64,000 nt of DNA, taken from positions 2,367,501 through 2,431,500 of the forward strand of contig WPIO01000013.1 in the NCBI GenBank assembly GCA_009760855.2. The letters are read 5' to 3'. The stretch's first letter is position 1, and every line of letters starts with the position of its first letter. The position numbers were made by a program, and so were the translations under genes. This stretch comes from Cristatella mucedo. Its lineage: Eukaryota; Bryozoa; Phylactolaemata; Cristatellidae. Below, piece by piece: positions 1-59,071 of the stretch. Under the pieces are notes generated by a model, which saw nothing but the letters and a program-made list of their open reading frames with translations, did no database searches and had not been told where the DNA came from.

Positions 1-562
1 ACATCTCACTACTTCTTGCCGACCTGCACTGGCTCCCAGTCAAGCAATGCATCGACTCCAAGATTTTGTCACTCACTTTTGGGTCATTTAATTCTGTATC
101 TCCAGCCTACCTACCAGACCTACTCAGCCACCAGGGTAGGCATCGTTCCACCAGCTTTTCTGAATCAAATCGTTTAGCTATACCTCGTACGCACTTCAAA
201 TCTTTTGGAGACCATGCCTTTAGTTTGTATGCTCCCAAAGCCTGGGACTCGCTTGCGATTGACATCACAAGATCCTCCTGACTTGACATTTAAAAAGGAG
301 CTAAAACGCACCTGTTTATCCAAACATTTAGTGAGTCCTTTTGATTCGTCCTTTATGTGCTTAACTGCCACTAACCTGCTTTGCATCTTGACCCTGTGCA
401 TGTCACCTCTAACCATGCTATGATTGCTGACATTGAGCATGCTACCACTAACCACTAGATCATGCTTCCTTTACAGCATGTGTAACGTGCCTCGAAAGAG
501 ATTAAGTTCTCTGAGGGCGCTATACAAATATATTATCATCACGATTATTATTATTATTAATA
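1..562 (+). mobile_element. LINE-A fragment, 3' end (cut by window edge)
   Basis: The start encodes the conserved C-terminal block of CR1-like ORF2 (LHWL-x-V-K-Q, then PAYL-x-DLL, then SFGDHAFS and APKAWDSL) with frameshifts. The 3' tail TTAAGTTCTCTGAGGGCGCT followed by TATTATTATTA closes it. Its orientation is antisense to PLCL and it lies in intron 13. Confidence 0.85.
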
Positions 563-721
563 AACTCACCGACTCGCCGCCACAATGCAGGCATGAAGTG
601 CACTGCAACCCTACTTTATGAGCGCCTCCGGCAGTAAACGACCAGACTGTAGCGAGGGCATACTCTAATTACAGAAAGCCGACAGAAGCAGACGTTATGA
701 CGTGGCAGGCGCTCGACTCAC

Positions 722-48461
<47,740 letters not shown>

Positions 48462-48763
48462 TATTTACCTTTGGCCGACTGCTGCGTACATGTTCGTACT
48501 GACGGGCGCGCCTGACCCGCGACCTCGCGGCTGGACGGGGCCCCCCAAGATCGCCGCGCCGGGTCAGGGATTGTCGGCCCCTCCTGCTCGCTTGGGGGGC
48601 TCGCTTTTGAGCTGCACGGAGAAACGTGTGATTAAAATTTAAAATCTTTAAAATTAACTAGCACTGGTCTCGTGGGGTCGCTGTCTTGTCTGCGTGTACG
48701 GTTTGCTTTGTCGCGCCACCGGTGGGTTCCGTATGACCCTCCGCCGGTTAGTTGGCCGCCGGC
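48462..48763. promoter_or_regulatory. Putative bidirectional promoter between PLCL and DPM3
   Basis: Only 302 bp separate the two divergent start codons. The stretch and the flanking 47.9-48.8 kb are rich in CG dinucleotides, while the rest of the window is CG-poor and repeat-rich. No clear TATA box is seen next to either start. Divergent CpG-rich spacers of this size usually act as shared promoters; function is inferred. Confidence 0.6.
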
Positions 48764-49054
48764 ATGACGAAGTTAGCGCAGTGGGCGGCTTGCGGCTTCT
48801 TGTTCGTGTCGATTTGGCTCGCAGTCATCCTGCAAGGACGGGTGCCGGAGCAGTACACGACTCACGCGCTGCTGCTACCGGTCTACCTAGTCGGACTCTT
48901 TGGGCTTGTGTCGGCGGCTATAGTACTGTACCGTGTGGCCACCTTCAACGATTGCGTCGAGGCGGCAGCTGAGCTGCAGCATGAAGTAAACGAGGCCAAG
49001 TCTGCCCTGAAGAAGCTAGGCTTTGTCTCTTACGCGAGCATCGGTGAGCGTTAA
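48764..49054 (+). CDS. DPM3: Dolichol-phosphate mannosyltransferase subunit 3
   Basis: A single-exon ORF of 96 residues. DPM3 is the small ER-membrane protein that tethers the catalytic subunit DPM1 to the complex that makes dolichol-P-mannose for N-glycans, O-mannose and GPI anchors. The N-terminus MTKLAQW is diagnostic. Two hydrophobic spans follow (about 8-27 and 38-60), then YRVATFNDCVEAAAELQ, the conserved start of the cytosolic amphipathic/coiled-coil tail that binds DPM1. Human DPM3 is 92 residues, so the length fits. The start chosen is the ATG in CCGGCATGA; the in-frame TTG 12 bases upstream is not needed. The last codons contain GGTGAGCG, which could serve as a splice donor, but the stop six bases later gives a family-like C-terminus. 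It lies head to head with PLCL. Confidence 0.95.
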   Translation: MTKLAQWAACGFLFVSIWLAVILQGRVPEQYTTHALLLPVYLVGLFGLVSAAIVLYRVATFNDCVEAAAELQHEVNEAKSALKKLGFVSYASIGER

Positions 49055-50950
49055 CTACAGACGACGCCTGGTCCCGAATCTTGGTCCCGGCCGCCTTTGT
49101 CGCCCAAATTTGGCTGCCGGCTCTCAGAGCAGACGACCGAGTGCGCGGGCGCGACGAAAATTGAACGACATTGCAAACGAAATTGCAGTGAATGATGAGA
49201 CTCTATGCTGCTTTTCCGGTCCGGCGGTCCTCGGGATGTTCGGACTACGCGCTGGCGTTGCACCGGTGCGAGTTCTGCGGCAGCTCTCGCATCCGGCTCG
49301 TTCCACGTCAGTGCTGAACGCTATCGGAGAGCCGTCGGCCTGTTGTCGCTGTTGCTACCGGACGACGCATGGACTCCTTCGTTTAGTCTCTCGCGCTCGC
49401 CCGTACATCAAGCGTGCAGTCTTGTCGTGCTATCGATGGCCAGAGCTCGTGGTGTAGCCTGAGTGTCAACCAGGTTTCGCACGAGCGGCCATGCCAACGC
49501 TTAGGCTGCTACCCGGCCCCCATCGAGTGAGAGCAAGAGTTGCTCGTAAGATTGCGTCTGGACATTGGCGTCATGCAGGCAAGCGCGCCGGAGTTCAGTT
49601 TTCTATATCAGAGAGATTTTTAATCGTAGCTCATCCCTTTTGGTGTGCAGCTTTGCTTCCTTGCAGCTTTGCTTTAGTGGCGTTCGTGTCGTGGTTGCTG
49701 CTGAACCAGTGAAAGAGAGAACTGGAATGCCGGGGGTGGGTGGTAGGGATTGCCCTGGTGTGCTTGTTTGTGTTCGTCGGGCGCTAGGGCATCGAACCAA
49801 GCCCCTGTAGCAGCTGCTGCTTAAGTAGTTTGATCTCTGCTCTGGGCTCTGCTCTTGCTGTTGTGGCAGCCCACACATAGTCAGCCTGGTAGGACAGCTT
49901 CCTAATGAACATCAGAAGGCAGCCGGTTTATTCAAATATGTGGCATGCAAACGAGGTTTCTCAAGAAAGGGCAAAATTCCGATATGAGTATCTTGGAGGA
50001 TGCTTTGGTTATCTTAAAGTTAAGAGTAAGTTTCATCTCAAAATGCAAGCTTTTTGTCTTCGTTATTTTTGTGTTTATCTCTTGGTCTCGATCAGTTTTG
50101 GCCGTGCTGCTTTCTGTATCTTTCGACTCATCTGAGTGGCTTTATGACATTATTGAGGCATAGTGGTTGTCTGCTGTATATAGGACTAGGACATTGGGTT
50201 TCCTTTCCGACAGATCTAGCACTGTTTTGATGGCATCTCAATATGCCTGGCGTGTGTGGACTGTATCTCAACATGCCTGGTGCATGTGGACGTGTTTATC
50301 ATCGCGTCTAGCATTTTTCACCGGCTAGAAATTCTTCCCGAGCGCTGGAAGGCCTGCAGGTATGGTGCATGCTCGTAACCACGTGACAATTAGTTTGTGT
50401 AATGTTGGGGCTGCAGCATCATCGGCAACGTGCCATCGACGAAGTACAAGACCGGAGAGAAGATGACTGGAGCTGAAGACCAGATTGCCTAAGGAAGGCA
50501 ACGGTGAAAATAGAAATGCTTGTATCTGTCAGCCAATAGTGACGACAGTAGTGCCAAAGAGTAGCAGAAGTAGACTGCTAGTTACACCGTGCAGTGTGCC
50601 TGGAGTTCGACACCAGCCTGATTCTAGTTTACATTATTCCCGGCCAGCACTCGAAAGTATGGACCAAAGTGGAGAATCGCATTTCACGAACCAGGCTGCT
50701 GGGTTTGAGTACTGCAATGGGTAATCTTTTTTTGTTATCGTCAGTACTTGGTCGATATGCTTCCTTTTCAGCTTGTATGAAGTGCTTGAAGAGAGATCTA
50801 CTTATCGAGGTGGTTATATTGTAATGTTTAGCAAGGTCTGTGAATAGAGTTCCTGCCTGGTACCTGCATAGCCAAAGCACTTGTCGTTATGGTTTTGAAA
50901 AGATCGGACAGCTGTCTAAGGCTGCCACAGCTGCTGCTGTTGTGAGTTCT
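49055..50950. other. Region downstream of DPM3, no supported gene
   Basis: Several short plus-strand frames continue the GC-rich sequence after DPM3 but show no family motifs. DPM3's 3' UTR must lie here; I could not choose a polyadenylation site. Confidence 0.5.
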
Positions 50951-50952
50951 TG

Positions 50953-51082
50953 TAGCTCGCCCAATGGTTAAGGTGCTCGCCCTGACCAAGGTGTGGCCGT
51001 GGTCGTGGGCTCGAGCCCGTGGCATATATGAAGTGCCTGAATAGAGACTTAAGTTCTCTTAGGGAGCTATACAAATGAATTA
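50953..51082 (+). mobile_element. SINE-1 copy (tRNA-like), best example
   Basis: TAGCTCGCCCAATGGTTAAG GTG resembles an A box and GTCGTGGGCTCGAGCCCGTG a B box. The 3' part CTTAAGTTCTCTTAGGGAGC TATACAAATGAATTAT matches the terminus of LINE-A copy 1 almost base for base. Confidence 0.8.
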
Positions 51083-51274
51083 TATTAGGTCCGAGTGAAA
51101 TTTTAGCCTTGCATCCTCGGTTCTACGGGAAGCCAAGCAACTCGTTCGCCAAGGGGGTGATTTTCTTAGGCCTTTAAGACTAATCTAGCACCATAGTTCG
51201 AACTAGCTGTACAAATGATGGTAGAATTTTTTTTTTAGTCCTGCAAAAATTGAGCAGTAGTCATCCAGCCATGT

Positions 51275-51690
51275 GTGAACCACAGAGCAAGTAAGATAGC
51301 CACGTATTGGCTAATTCCTGAGAGAACTAGATCGATTACTGGCATTTTAGCCGTCTCTGAATACGTTGGTCAAAAATTGTTGGCTGGAATGGTCGTCAAG
51401 GGTGACTTCATTGGACGAATTGATCCGTGGTTTAGTACGACAATAGCAGTAACTGGATTTGAACACTCGGCAGACTATAATGAACGACGCGGGCTTTATG
51501 GAGCCGAAATGTGGACGGTACTCTTGTTGTGCGAGAGCACCAAAATTTGCATAGTTGACATGCTAGTGCCCACACATGCTCCCTCTGTTGTCAGTTGTAA
51601 CCCACCCAAATCTAAAGCGCCTTGAGAGGGATTGAGTTCTCTGAGGGCGCTTTATCAAGTGCATTATAATTATAATTATTATTATTGCTT
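51275..51690 (+). mobile_element. Open frame joined to a LINE-A-type tail
   Basis: A 116-codon frame (51275-51625) of unrecognised sequence runs straight into AAAGCGCCTTGAGAGGGATT, GAGTTCTCTGAGGGCGCTTT and AT-rich repeats. The tail makes it part of a retroelement, perhaps a chimera or a diverged family. Confidence 0.5.
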
Positions 51691-52299
51691 TCTAGCTTAC
51701 CGAGCCTTAGAGTAATTCGAATAACACGAAACACTTTGCCCAAGCAAAGCGTGTAGCTGGACATGGTTCAGTAATAGTTGCTTTGCCATTTCGCTATGCC
51801 TGTATGGGAAGACGCCACTTAAGCTCTCAGCTTGATCGCACCGTCCCAACTTAATCTGAATTCAGTTATTAAAAACTCAAGCGAAGTGATGTGCTCCAAT
51901 CTGGCCTCCTGAACATGTAAACTCCCACTTTGATTGCAACTACTGTTTCGGCTAATCTTGGGATGGCCCCACGAAGTGCCTCACTTATGTCCAAGCGCCA
52001 TTTCTTGAAGAGACCCTTGCGAGAGTTGAGATTAAAATTCCTTCTACAGAAGGTTCAACAATTGTTCTTACCTGGCCGCATACTCGCCGAGGTGGAAAGG
52101 CCTTTAGACAGGACACACTGAACGCCGGGAGTGGTCTATGGCTAGGACACAGCACATCCTTGGCTAAAATGTATGATACATTTCAGCCTGGGTCCACTGG
52201 ATAATCGCATCTTCAAAAACAATGCGTTGTTTCAGTAGCTGCTCAAAGTAATATGGAAGTTCAGCTGATTCAAAAGCCTCACTCATTTTCGGCAGAAGA

Positions 52300-52425
52300 G
52301 CCTTAGCAGCTATCATTCCAGTTTGCAGGGCGTCTTCTGCACGACTCGAACCTTCGACCTGGGTAGTGAGGTGCAAGTACCTTACCCCCTAGGCTAAGAC
52401 CAAGGGCTATACACAATTGTATTAC
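52300..52425 (-). mobile_element. tRNA-like SINE, minus strand
   Basis: The reverse complement has TTAGCCTAGGGGGTAAGGTA and GGTTCGAGTCGTGCAG, close to pol III A and B boxes. No LINE-A tail is evident on this copy. Confidence 0.6.
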
Positions 52426-52479
52426 ATATAAGCGAATGTGAAGGACATGCCAGGCAGGCAATAAGGGAAAACCAACATG

Positions 52480-53665
52480 CTATTCGACTTTTCTTTATAT
52501 GTAGCCTGGCAATGTCGCGATGTCAGTCTGAAGAGGGTTCCAAGCTTAGGTGCATGAACGCACTACCTCCAAAGGATCTTTTCATTTGGTTTCTTTTAGA
52601 ATACCTGTCTTAAGATGAAAGCTTATGAAGATTTGGTTCCAGCGTGCTACGCAAAAGACAATTTGCATCATTATTTTCATTTTGGATAGAAGGCATAGCT
52701 TCACAAAGCTCAAGCTAGAGGAGCAGACAATTCGAGGGAGGGTCTAAGATTAAGTAGTTCAGATAGTTAAGTCGGGGAATGGAGTAAAAGCACCTGAAAG
52801 TCAGTGGCAGAGCTCGAAAGTCGATACTCTACGTCACATGTCGATTCCAGTACCGTTCTGAGAGGTGTGCTGTAAAGTGAAAGTTTGCAATGTTCTCAAC
52901 AGCCAAACCTGGCTGCTGAGAACTGCTGACTTTCACACCATCTGCAAGCATCGTATTATACAATCAGGATCATGAGCAAGGAGGTTTACAGATCTCATCA
53001 TCGTGCTTGCACCAATTTGGCAGCGGTACCCTTCTGGAAACAGGCTCCAATCTTTGCAATATCATATGCAAGCTGAAAGTAGGCAGACGAAATCGGAGCC
53101 GATGAACTTACGCAGCAAAAATTCCTTCAGGGACAGGCTGCCCAGATTCCACGAAGAGGCTACGAGAGATGCTGGCTGAGCCAATTTTGAAAGTGCTGCA
53201 TCCCCATTACCATATGCCACTAGCTTAGTCCATAAGTATTAGGCAGTCTTGTTTTCATTTAATTTGAGCTTGCACTGCTGCCATTCATTTTCGAATGTCA
53301 GCAGTGCAAGTTTCAAGGTTGAGAAGAGTCGAGTTATCGGAAGGCAGGGAAGGATCGTAGCGCAGGTTGTATCGCGCATCATCTGTACTCCAATGAAAGC
53401 CAAAATTTGTTCTTGGCCGTGACACAGACAATAATGAGATCGTAGACCATGAAGAGAACGGGGTCTATAAAGGATTCCTACGGCGCCCCATACTTCGTCA
53501 GGCGACTACCGGTTGCCATAGTCCACACAATCTCCTGCCAAATAGGACCTAAATAACCAGATGTGGTTTTCGTGCCCAGGCGAGACGAAAGTCGAACAAA
53601 AAGAAGAACTTTTTAGGCAATTTGTCTAGCACCAAAAAAGATGCTGTTGAACTAGCAGATCAGTA
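52480..53665 (-). mobile_element. Old, heavily decayed LINE (RT and C-terminal part)
   Basis: On the minus strand, motifs in order match the LINE families: a decayed ADD region near 53.38 kb, G-S-V-L-G-like sequence near 53.47 kb, and the CTCCAAAGGATCTTTT block near 52.57 kb. Stops are frequent. Confidence 0.6.
53269..53310. repeat. Inverted repeat, 18-bp arms, one mismatch
   Basis: CTTGCACTGCTGCCATTC and GAATGTCAGCAGTGCAAG flank ATTTTC. It lies within the old LINE. Confidence 0.9.
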
Positions 53666-53815
53666 GTGTACTTGCCCATCACGACCCAGGTCATGGATTC
53701 GACCCCTGCAATGGGCAATCTTGTATTGCTCAATGCAAGTAATAGTGATAGCCATTAAGGCTCTTCTACCTCTATGTGAGGGATAGCTCCGTTAAGGCTC
53801 TTCAGCCGCTATGTG
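53655..53815 (+). mobile_element. SINE-2 copy 3
   Basis: GGTCATGGATTCGACCCCTG, CAATGGGCAATCTTGTATTG and GTGATAGCCATTAAGGCTCT with a partial second tail (GGCTCTTCAGCCGCTATGTG). Confidence 0.6.
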
Positions 53816-53837
53816 TGAATCTTTTGAATCAGCTAAC

Positions 53838-53945
53838 CTTTCAGGCACTTCACATATGCCACAGGGCTCGAGCCCACGACCTCAAGTCATCAAATGCATT
53901 CGTCTATGACCTTGGTGAGGGCAAGCGCCTGGCTTTGCTGGTTTG
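53838..53945 (-). mobile_element. SINE-1 copy, minus strand
   Basis: The reverse complement reads AGGCGCTTGCCCTCACCAAG, GAGGTCGTGGGCTCGAGCCC and GTGAAGTGCCTGAAAGG. Confidence 0.7.
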
Positions 53946-54411
53946 GCTAGCAGAGCTTCTTAACCTGGGATTCGTGGACCTCTTGGTGGTCTATCAGCGG
54001 AGACTGCAGGGGTTCCTGGATGGACTTTCAAAAGGACGTCCGTGAAAGTAAAGAATGCACATTTATATTCCCTATGTTGTTATCTCAAGTCGTTTCATCA
54101 ATATATTCCAGATTGTATGCGTGAATTTTTGGTGAGTGAAGAAAACCAATAAATATGAAAAGTTGCATTGGATGCTGTGATGCACGTGCAGATAACATAC
54201 AATCTTCATTGGCATCAGGTTTTGACTACTGAAATAGTTTTCCATTCGAAGAATTCAGTAGTGATTTCCAAAAATTGTTAAGCTATTCAATGGAAAAGCA
54301 TGGTTCACGTGCGATCTCAAGTTTTGGTGAATGATCTCAACAGAACAAGCTTAAAAAATGTTGGCTTTCCAAAGTAAAAGTCTTGAAACCCTTCAATGAA
54401 CTTCAAGCGGT

Positions 54412-55022
54412 CTTCTTGTCTGTCGTGAGCATCGTAGTTGCCACATCACACCACTTCTTGCCGACCTGCACTGGCTACCAGTCAAGCAACGCTTCAACTT
54501 CAAGGTTTTGTCGCTCACTTTTAGGTCACTTCATTCTTTGGCTCCAGCCTACATATTAGATCTTCTGCCCTACCAGCCTAAGCATCGTACCACCACTTTT
54601 CGGAATCCAACAGTCTAAAAATACCCCGTACAAACCTAAAATCCTTTGGAGACCGTGCCTTTAGTTCATATGCTCCCAAAGCCTGAAACTCACTCCCGAC
54701 TTGCATCACATAATCCCCTGACTTGACCACATTTAAAAAGATTTAAAATGTACTTATTTGTGACAGCTTTTTGTGAGTCCTTATGATTCGTCCTGTTTGT
54801 GCTTATGTGTGCTGACACTGTTACATGCTTCCACTAACCACACTTGCGTGCTGACCCTGTGCATGCCACCCCTAACCATGTTATTCTAGTTTTTGGTTGA
54901 GCGTGATGCCACTCAGCACTCGATCGTGTTTCCTTTGCAGCAAAAGTAAATCGCCTAGAAAGAGATTGAGTTCTCTGAGGGCACTTTATCAAGTCTTGTT
55001 GTTATTATTATTATTACTATTA
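54412..55022 (+). mobile_element. LINE-A, 3' fragment
   Basis: CACTTCTTGCCGACCTGCAC and GACTTCAAGG-like sequence encode the C-terminal block with stops. The end CTAGAAAGAGATTGAGTTCT, CTGAGGGCACTTTATCAAGT plus ATT units is intact. Confidence 0.88.
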
Positions 55023-55364
55023 AGCAGAAGATTTCCCTTTTTGAAAGAAAAGGAAAGCCTGTTCTAAACAAAATGGCAGCCAGCAAGAATTTATTTATGA
55101 CGATATTTTGACCCTGTGAAAGGGGTTATTCTTGCCATTCAAAGCCAAGGAGAGTCACCAATATGGATGCTGCTAAAAGATGGCAAGATTTTCTCACCAA
55201 ACTGCCACCGAGGAAAGTCATACTGGGACAATCATGCAAAAGCACTAAACGAGACACTCAGTGCCACGAATTAGTGGGACCTCTGGCTAGTTATAGGCAT
55301 TTAATCATGCAAAGGCAAGCACTCTCAGCATACAAGAACAGAACAGACAAGTTCAGTGCCGTGA

Positions 55365-55960
55365 ACGATGCAAGGTCAATAAAGGTGGTGACAGAATCCA
55401 GGAGTCAGTTCCAAGCATCCAAACTGAAGGCCCGATTACCAAAAGATTTAAGTTTAGTGCAACAGACGGTGAGACTACTGGAACCGAGTAGCAGGTCGCG
55501 CGTGAGTACACAGGAAGAGCAAGTAGGTTGGATAAGTAGGCGATAGTGCAAGCGAATGCAGCAACCTGCAAGACAAGACAGATATTCTTTAAGTCGATCC
55601 GTTGCTTGATAGGAATTGATAGGCAGCTTGTGAAGCTCAGACAGAAGTGATTTGGCAGCTACAATGAGACGGCAGACTAGACGAGCTGCCGAGTTTCCTT
55701 CCACTTGCCGACGATTAAGGGCAATGTTCGGGAGTGGACTCCAAGGATAAATTAAGGGTCCTGGATAAAGCCAATTGCAGCAATCTTGATGCAATGTCTC
55801 AAAGCGTGAACTAGTTTGGCTGCAGTACTCTTCTCTAAGCTGGTCCTGATTTTGGCACTGTTCCTTAGCTAGAAGTAGGTCGACTTGACAGTGGAAGTAA
55901 TGTACTTGTCCAATATGCTTGAATTGAATGGGACTTGAGCTGACAGCACTGCGGAAGAGG
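55365..55960 (-). mobile_element. Decayed LINE-A, minus strand
   Basis: AAGTCGATCCGTTGCTTGAT and TAGACGAGCTGCCGAGTTTC, then CGTGAACTAGTTTGGCTGCA follow the reverse-complement order of the copy at 41.5-42.4 kb. Confidence 0.75.
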
Positions 55961-56028
55961 CTCGGCTGACCAAAACAGTATCGTGTTCCGACTTTGGCCT
56001 GTGCCTCGATCCATTTCAGGACTTTCTC

Positions 56029-56030
<2 letters not shown>

Positions 56031-56075
<45 letters not shown>

Positions 56076-56173
56076 TTCTCTTTCTCTTTCCCTCTCTCCC
56101 CCTTTCTCTCTCTCTCTCTCCCTTCCTCTCTCTCTCTCTCTCTCCTTTCCTCTCTCTCTCTCTCTCTTTCTCT
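56031..56173. repeat. (CT)n-rich low-complexity block
   Basis: CT and CTTT units; the overlapping 142- and 102-codon frames are artefacts. Confidence 0.96.
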
Positions 56174-56174
56174 C

Positions 56175-57345
56175 AGATGAACGAATACAATCACATCTGC
56201 CAGAGGGTTCTTGAACCAGGATGTCGGACTCCACTGGCCGTGAAAGTTACTGCTAATGGTAGTGGCGCCATCGTGAAAGAAGGGGGAACCCAATACGATT
56301 AGTCCGGTTCGTGCTGCGAAAAGTCTACCACATTTTCACATCGGTTGGCCGCCTGATATTTGCATTCTCACCGTATAAAACCGGTAAATAAAAAACCGCA
56401 ATGTACCACGCCTGAGCAGCTGGCAAAAATGTAAGAGTTTGTGGTACAACCCTATCTTGGCTGCTTCTATGCACCTGTGCCACCTTCTGCACCATTTTGT
56501 TGCTCGCTACATCACCTTTGTCTGTCACGATCGTTATAGAAGAGTCCAGCTGCCTTCAGATCAAGTTATCTGCACCTGCTTGAGTGCTAAGATAGTAGTG
56601 CATTGCATAAATAGTGCATTGCATGAATGCTCTAGGCAATAAGTGCTCTTATCGTCGACAGCTTCGGCTACTTATGCTTGGCAGGCAAGGCACACCTGAC
56701 TCGTTGCTTTGGCAAACACACCACCCCTGAGGCATGTAATTGAGGCTAACAAGTCTAACGTTTACCTGCTCCCTCTTACCGATTGCGTCACTGCATCGGC
56801 CTACAGTAGAGCCTGCTGTGCAGCATAAAGTGTGGTGCTCAGTGCTTCGCCGAGTGGTGCGGCTAGGCCACCGGCTTGCCTCCGCTGTCTCTTCTTCAGC
56901 GGTGTCAGCAGGTGTGGAGAAATCGGATCCGTTAGTGGGGAATTAGCTTCACTCAGGCACATTCACGCCAGCATGCAATCGGCAGTGGAAGTTTGGCTTC
57001 GCCGATGCTAAGCCGAGCAGCACTCTGACAGCACTCGTCCCGTGGATGAGCAAAGGATATTGACCAATGAGAGGAGAAGAGATGCTGGTCGAAGCGGAGC
57101 CAGGGCGCCATTTGCCCTCCTATATCGAGGTGGCGAACTGGGTCGCCCCCTATTCCTATGCCCCCCCCCCCCGATCGTCACCAATGACAAAATTATATCC
57201 TACTTCCAATAAGCACTTAAGATTGTGAGCTATCATGTTTTATTACTTGAGGGTCGTGCATGAAAATCTTTCGGGTCTCCCCTTTCCCAGATGAATTACA
57301 TGGCTCCACCTCTAAGTGCAGGAACAGGATCTCTGTAAGGAGAAG
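56175..57345. other. Intergenic stretch without supported features
   Basis: Short frames only. A C tract is at 57162. I see no element or gene. Confidence 0.5.
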
Positions 57346-57348
57346 GGC

Positions 57349-57351
57349 CTG

Positions 57352-57439
<88 letters not shown>
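57349..57439. repeat. (CT)n microsatellite
   Basis: A nearly pure CT run of about 85 bp. Confidence 0.97.
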
Positions 57440-57442
<3 letters not shown>

Positions 57443-57620
57443 GGTCTTATCTATCGCAGTAATTGTTTTGTTAGTCAAATGCAGCGGATTCAACAGCCTC
57501 GTTCATGTACAGACTGAGGAGCTTTAGAGGCTGTACTGCAGCTTCCAGCATATCGGTCGCCTGCTGCAGGGATCCATCCCATGTGACTTGTGAGCACTCC
57601 GCTGCCAGGCTCTAGTTAGC

Positions 57621-58094
57621 ATGCCAGCCACGACCCGAGTGGCACGGCAGTCGGAGAGCTCGGTTAGCACAAGTGCTAATTTTCTGAAACAACTCTTTTG
57701 CCGGAGCAAGTCGCTGGACCCGTTGCCAGTTGGTTTCGTTCAGCACATCATCGCCCGACCGACCGACCGACCTGGGCTGCCCTGGCTGCCACTTGGGCCA
57801 GTGGCCATTGGTACAGTGCACATTGAATCTGACCTTTGCTACTTGGCTGAGCAGGCTTCACTAAAAGAAGGCGCATTCTCGCCCGGCCTCTGTTCGTTTC
57901 GGCTGCATTATGTGGATTTCCCACTCACGGCAGTCCTAGCCGAAAACATTTTTGAAAATCTGCTGATGGTCACCGGCGCGCACGCTTCGACTGACGAGAG
58001 CGGGCATGACGGTTCACCGCAGCAGCTAAGCAGCTGCTGCCAGGAATGCAAGTGCATGTGGCTTCCGTGCCGGGGGTGGGAACCTAAGACCTAA
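57621..58094 (+). CDS. Open reading frame of 157 codons, function unknown
   Basis: This is one of the longest open frames in the region that is free of simple repeats. It contains mixed hydrophobic segments (WLPLGPVAIGTVHIESDLCY; FPLTAVLAENIFENLLMV) and a Cys-rich end (SCCQECKCMW). No domain is recognised, no retrotransposon motif is visible and splice sites were not resolved. It could be an exon, an old mobile-element fragment or chance. Confidence 0.25.
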   Translation: MPATTRVARQSESSVSTSANFLKQLFCRSKSLDPLPVGFVQHIIARPTDRPGLPWLPLGPVAIGTVHIESDLCYLAEQASLKEGAFSPGLCSFRLHYVDFPLTAVLAENIFENLLMVTGAHASTDESGHDGSPQQLSSCCQECKCMWLPCRGWEPKT

Positions 58095-58119
58095 AGCGAT
58101 TAGCCATTAGCAACGACAG

Positions 58120-58147
58120 TGAGGCCGCGTGCATGCACGCGGCCTCA
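58120..58147. repeat. Perfect 28-bp GC-rich palindrome
   Basis: TGAGGCCGCGTGCA joined directly to its reverse complement with no spacer; the centre is GTGCATGCAC. Confidence 0.95.
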
Positions 58148-59071
58148 AGTGATCCCCACACGAGTGCGAGCATGTTCCGGTGCCCTCTCTAGTGCTGTCA
58201 TAAAGTAAGCACGGCGGAATGGCATTAGCCGTTCGACCGCTTATGAAGAGTCTTCACGGTTCATGCTTCGATCTATGAACCTGGTCCTCTCAGGCCCGGT
58301 CGCTCTGGTTCCTTCGTGGCCAATCGGCTAGCAGATGACGGCTCCGAGGGCGATGCTGGGCTGTCCGAACGTCCTTAGTTAGTTGTGGACCTATGCACTG
58401 GCTGTCGTTGCCTTTGTCGGCCATGCTGCTCTGTTTGGCTTCTTGATACAAAGGAGCTCTCGAGCAAGACTTCAGTCAGGCCGAAATCGATCGACAACGA
58501 GCAAGCAAGTGAGTATATTCTTCTTTAAATTATAAAACGCTACTGGATCTCAAGAAGCGGTGCGCACTGCTGCTGGCAACGCTCCTCTGGCAAAGCCGCA
58601 TGGTCCAGCGAATCAACACACCGGCATAACGCTTCGCGTCAGACCGGGCGTCGATGACCGACGTCCGCTCATCACCGAGGTCGGTCAGAACCCTGCAGGG
58701 GGGGGACCTGTTCGAGCACGCCCCAGCAATGGGGCCAAAACTACGAATCGCGCCTTGTGCGACAGGCTCCTTCGCTCGAGCTGGCGAGCTTGCCCGTGTG
58801 AGCAGCACACGTGCTCGCACCAGCGCCGCCATCAACCGGGCACGACAGGACGGCTACCACCGTCCCGTCAACGCGCGAGTGCAGCCGAAGCGGAAGGCAG
58901 GACCTCCATGGGAGCTCCACGGCCGATCGCTGCTGCAGCCCGGCAGCCGGCCGGCCGGCCTGCATGCCCACCGCTCAAAGCGCGGCGGTCGCAAGACGTG
59001 ATCACGCGGCGTGGCGCGGTGCAGCTGCCGCTGCCGCCACCGACGTCCCACTCTGCGACGACAACGACGGC

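Noticed and set aside
48694-48972. Alternative plus-strand frame over DPM3
   Set aside because: It overlaps DPM3 out of frame and lacks any family motif.
52164-52376. 70-codon minus-strand frame
   Set aside because: It overlaps a tRNA-like SINE and lies next to decayed LINE sequence; no independent support.
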